NCBI GenBank assembly: GCA_002394725.1
Contig: DGUQ01000199.1
Location: 1-8,036 of the forward strand
Direction: 5' to 3'
Length of the DNA stretch: 8,036 bases
DNA from: Ruminococcaceae bacterium UBA4306
GTDB lineage: Bacteria; Bacillota; Clostridia; Oscillospirales; Acutalibacteraceae
In this document: piece by piece, positions 6,112-8,036 of the stretch
How positions within the stretch are numbered: the first letter of the stretch is position 1
Layout of the letters: every line of letters begins with the position of its first letter
The notes under the pieces: generated by a model
Told to the model about the DNA's origin: nothing
The model's input: only the letters and a program-made list of their open reading frames with translations
Database searches by the model: none
Translations under genes and position numbers: made by a program

Positions 6112-6142
6112 TTTGATTAGGAAGAATCAAATCAAGGAGGTG
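6112..6142 (+). promoter_or_regulatory. rny ribosome binding site with adjacent hairpin
   Basis: AAGGAGG (6134-6140) lies 8 nt before ATG 6149 and fixes the rny start. Directly upstream, 6112-6118 (TTTGATT) pairs perfectly with 6125-6131 (AATCAAA) around a purine loop AGGAAG. The loop itself is Shine-Dalgarno-like. The stem is AT-rich and does not cover the real ribosome binding site, so any regulatory effect is speculative. Confidence 0.6.
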
Positions 6143-6148
6143 TCAAGT

Positions 6149-7699
6149 ATGACTGTTTTAGGCATCATCCTCATCGTCGTTGCATTGCTCGTCGGCATCG
6201 GCATCGGCGCTGTCATCGGTAACGCGTACCGCAAGAAGGTTGCGGAGGCGGAGATCGGCAGCGCGGAGCAGGAGGCCAAGCGCATCGTCACCGACGCTAT
6301 GAAGACTGCCGAAGCAAAGAAAAAGGAAGCTGTCCTTGAAGGTAAGGATGAGATCCATCGTCTCAGAAATGAGAACGATAAGGAGATCGCCGACCGACGC
6401 AAGGAGGTACAGCGCCAGGAGCGCCGTATCCAGCAAAAGGAAGAGACTCTTGACCGCAAGATCGACAATGTCGAGAAGAAGGAAGAAAGAGTAAACAAAA
6501 AGATCAAAGAAGCCGAGGGTCGACTCGCCGAGGCGGAAACAATCAAGAAGAGTCAGTTTGAAATGCTCGAGAGGATCTCGGGCTACACCGTAGATCAGGC
6601 GAAGGCTTATCTGCTCGATCAGCTCGAGGGCGAGCTGGGCAGAGAGAAATCGCTCAAGATCATGGAGTATGAGCAGCAGCTCAAGGATGAATCCGATAAG
6701 CGCGCGCGCAACATCATCTCCCTCGCGATCCAGCGCTGTGCCGCCGATCAGGTCGCGGAAGCTACCGTATCGGTCGTCGCGCTGCCGAATGACGAGATGA
6801 AGGGTCGTATCATCGGCCGTGAGGGTCGCAACATCCGTGCCATCGAGACGATGACCGGCTGTGATTTGATCATCGACGATACACCCGAGGCGATCACCTT
6901 ATCCTGCTTTGAGCCCGTCCGCCGCGAGATCGCTCGCGTCGCGCTCGAAAAGCTCATCTCCGACGGTCGTATCCATCCGGCGAGAGTCGAGGAAATGGTC
7001 GAGAAGGCTCGCCGTGAGGTCGAAGCAAGCATCAAGCAGGCAGGTGAACGCGCGGTACTCGATGCCGGTGTACACGGACTGCATCCCGAGCTTGTCAAGA
7101 TTCTCGGCCGTCTGAAATACCGTACCAGCTACGGTCAGAATGTATTGATGCATTCTCTCGAGGTTTCTTATATCTCCGGTATGATCGCCTCTGAGCTCGG
7201 TCTTGATCCGACCGTGAGCAAGAGAGCAGGTCTGCTGCATGATATCGGTAAGGCGCTCGATCACGAGATCGAAGGCAGTCACGTCGAGATCGGCGTTGAT
7301 ATCGCCCGTAAGTATAAGGAGAGCGACGCGGTTATCCACGCGATCCATGCTCACCACGGCGATGTAGAAGCAAAGACCGTTGTCGCGTGTATTGTACAGG
7401 CGGCTGACGCGATCTCCGCAGCCCGTCCCGGCGCGCGCCGCGAGAATCTGGAGAACTACATCAAGCGTCTGCAGAAGCTCGAAGAGGTCGCGTCCTCCTT
7501 CAAGGGCGTCGAAACCTCTTACGCGATCCAGGCAGGTCGTGAGATCCGTATCATGGTCAAGCCCGAGCAGGTCAAGGATGACGCAATGCCGGCTCTTGCA
7601 AGAGATATCTGCAAGAAGATCGAAGATGAACTCGAGTATCCGGGTCAGATCAAGGTCAACATCATCCGCGAATCCCGTGCTGTCGGCTTCGCAAAATAA
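6149..7699 (+). CDS. rny: Ribonuclease Y
   Basis: This membrane-anchored endoribonuclease starts mRNA decay and processes operon transcripts in Firmicutes. It has 516 residues, the usual length. The order is one N-terminal transmembrane helix (about 4-24), a long charged coiled coil (about 30-185, rich in Lys/Glu/Arg), a KH RNA-binding domain with [11 protein letters not shown] (218-228, GxxG loop 223-226), and an HD phosphohydrolase domain with MHSLEVS (334-340), [12 protein letters not shown] (362-373, metal-binding His364-Asp365), HAHHGDVE (400-407) and AADAIS (418-423). A conserved C-terminal region follows. The start at 6149 puts the membrane helix at the very N-terminus; a TTG at 6107 in frame lacks a ribosome binding site. 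The gene stands alone, divergent from glgB, with its own promoter, a long leader and a terminator. As RNase Y levels are often self-controlled, the leader may be a target; that is inference. Confidence 0.98.
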   Translation: MTVLGIILIVVALLVGIGIGAVIGNAYRKKVAEAEIGSAEQEAKRIVTDAMKTAEAKKKEAVLEGKDEIHRLRNENDKEIADRRKEVQRQERRIQQKEETLDRKIDNVEKKEERVNKKIKEAEGRLAEAETIKKSQFEMLERISGYTVDQAKAYLLDQLEGELGREKSLKIMEYEQQLKDESDKRARNIISLAIQRCAADQVAEATVSVVALPNDEMKGRIIGREGRNIRAIETMTGCDLIIDDTPEAITLSCFEPVRREIARVALEKLISDGRIHPARVEEMVEKARREVEASIKQAGERAVLDAGVHGLHPELVKILGRLKYRTSYGQNVLMHSLEVSYISGMIASELGLDPTVSKRAGLLHDIGKALDHEIEGSHVEIGVDIARKYKESDAVIHAIHAHHGDVEAKTVVACIVQAADAISAARPGARRENLENYIKRLQKLEEVASSFKGVETSYAIQAGREIRIMVKPEQVKDDAMPALARDICKKIEDELEYPGQIKVNIIRESRAVGFAK

Positions 7700-7708
7700 C
7701 AACGTAAG

Positions 7709-7736
7709 AAAAGCACTGCTTCGGCAGTGCTTTTTT
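7709..7736 (+). terminator. Intrinsic terminator of rny
   Basis: GCACTGC-TTCG-GCAGTGC (7713-7730) is a perfect 7-bp stem with the very stable C(UUCG)G loop, preceded by AAAA and followed by six T (7731-7736). The A-tract opposite gives TTTTCTT on the minus strand, so it may work in both directions. Confidence 0.95.
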
Positions 7737-7737
7737 A

Positions 7738-7828
7738 GTGGAAAGTGGAAAATGGAAAGTGGAAAATGGAAAATGGAGAGTGGAGAGTGGAGAGTGGAAA
7801 GTGGAAAGCGGAAAGTGGAAAGTGGAGA
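7738..7828 (+). repeat. Thirteen tandem heptamers (consensus GTGGAAA)
   Basis: Thirteen consecutive 7-nt units fit RYGGARA without any gap: GTGGAAA, ATGGAAA, GTGGAGA and GCGGAAA variants. The array begins one base after the rny terminator. It has no open frame of interest and no spacers, so it is not a CRISPR. The 20 bp after it (7829-7848) hold nothing recognisable. Confidence 0.95.
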
Positions 7829-7852
7829 ATAGCGCCTACTACTACCAAATAA

Positions 7853-7880
7853 TTTTCAATTTTCAACTATCAACTTTCAT
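7853..7880 (-). repeat. Short inverted heptamer array (consensus TTGAAAR)
   Basis: Read on the minus strand, four units of period 7 appear: ATGAAAG, TTGATAG, TTGAAAA, TTGAAAA. They differ from the units of the upstream plus-strand array (TGGAAAG/TGGAAAA in this phase) mainly by one G to T change, so the two arrays look like related repeats in opposite orientation. Confidence 0.65.
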
Positions 7881-8036
7881 ACTAAGTAGCAATAAAAAGC
7901 TTTAAAAAGATATTAGCGGAGAATTTCGCAGAACAAGGCGGAGGGCGCAGGCAGGCTGGCGCCTGTCAAGACTGACAACGCAGTTATGCGGAATTCTCCG
8001 CAATAGATATTAAAGTGTTTTATTGCTACTTAGTAT
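7879..8036. mobile_element. MITE-like element with perfect 19-bp inverted ends
   Basis: ATACTAAGTAGCAATAAAA at 7879-7897 is repeated exactly in inverted form at 8018-8036, the last bases of the window. A second inner inverted repeat follows the same symmetry (7916-7930 with 7987-8001, 15 bp with one mismatch), and the middle has a further small palindrome around 7944-7965. The 158-bp unit has no coding capacity and could fold into one long hairpin or cruciform. The end repeats may extend past the window, so the right border and any target-site duplication cannot be judged. The left end abuts and overlaps by two bases the inverted heptamer array. No transposase is present, so movement would need one elsewhere. 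Confidence 0.75.

Noticed and set aside
5936..6130. 64-codon frame on the minus strand in the rny leader
   Set aside because: It starts with TTG, lacks a convincing ribosome binding site, and shows no family features.
6107..6148. In-frame TTG start 14 codons upstream of rny
   Set aside because: It has no Shine-Dalgarno and would place charged residues before the N-terminal membrane helix; ATG 6149 has AAGGAGG.
5813..6148. Known riboswitch or T-box leader for rny
   Set aside because: I could not find the conserved T-box core or any riboswitch signature that I know; only simple stems are supported.
6899..7702. Open frame of 267 codons on the minus strand opposite rny
   Set aside because: It lies fully inside the well-supported KH/HD part of RNase Y and shows no protein family signature.
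7738..7880. CRISPR array
   Set aside because: The units are 7 nt, directly adjacent and without spacers, so they are simple tandem repeats.

Overview
The window looks like a Clostridia chromosome, most likely of the Ruminococcaceae/Oscillospiraceae type. The reasons are a complete glgB-glgC-glgD cluster followed by glgA (paired GlgC/GlgD subunits are typical of Firmicutes), an RNase Y gene, strong GGAGG ribosome binding sites, and moderately GC-rich genes separated by AT-rich spacers that carry palindromes and small repeats. The assignment rests on gene content and layout only.

Positions 1-5428 (minus strand) hold a glycogen synthesis operon, transcribed from right to left: glgB (branching enzyme), glgC (ADP-glucose pyrophosphorylase, catalytic), glgD (its degenerate partner subunit) and glgA (glycogen synthase), whose 3' part lies beyond the left edge. 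GlgC/GlgD make ADP-glucose from glucose-1-phosphate and ATP, GlgA polymerises it into alpha-1,4-glucan, and GlgB adds alpha-1,6 branches. A good extended -10 promoter lies just upstream of glgB. glgC and glgD are tightly coupled (2-nt gap, ribosome binding site inside the end of glgC). The other two gaps (86 and 79 nt) each contain a strong hairpin without a U-tract on the coding strand.

Positions 5429-6148 are a 720-bp divergent intergenic region. It holds the glgB promoter, a small palindrome, a consensus promoter facing right, and a roughly 335-nt leader for rny with several hairpins. The first two hairpins plus a U-run could form an attenuated leader or a separate small RNA of about 70 nt.

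Positions 6149-7699 (plus strand) encode RNase Y, followed by a textbook UUCG-loop terminator. Positions 7737-8036 are non-coding repeat DNA: thirteen tandem heptamers, a short heptamer array of related sequence on the opposite strand, and a MITE-like element with perfect 19-bp inverted ends that reaches the right edge.

No clearly new multi-gene system is present. The least ordinary things are the histone-like Lys/Ala tail on GlgB with a dnaX-type slippery heptamer in it, the nested inverted repeat between glgD and glgA, the structured rny leader, and the repeat/MITE block.
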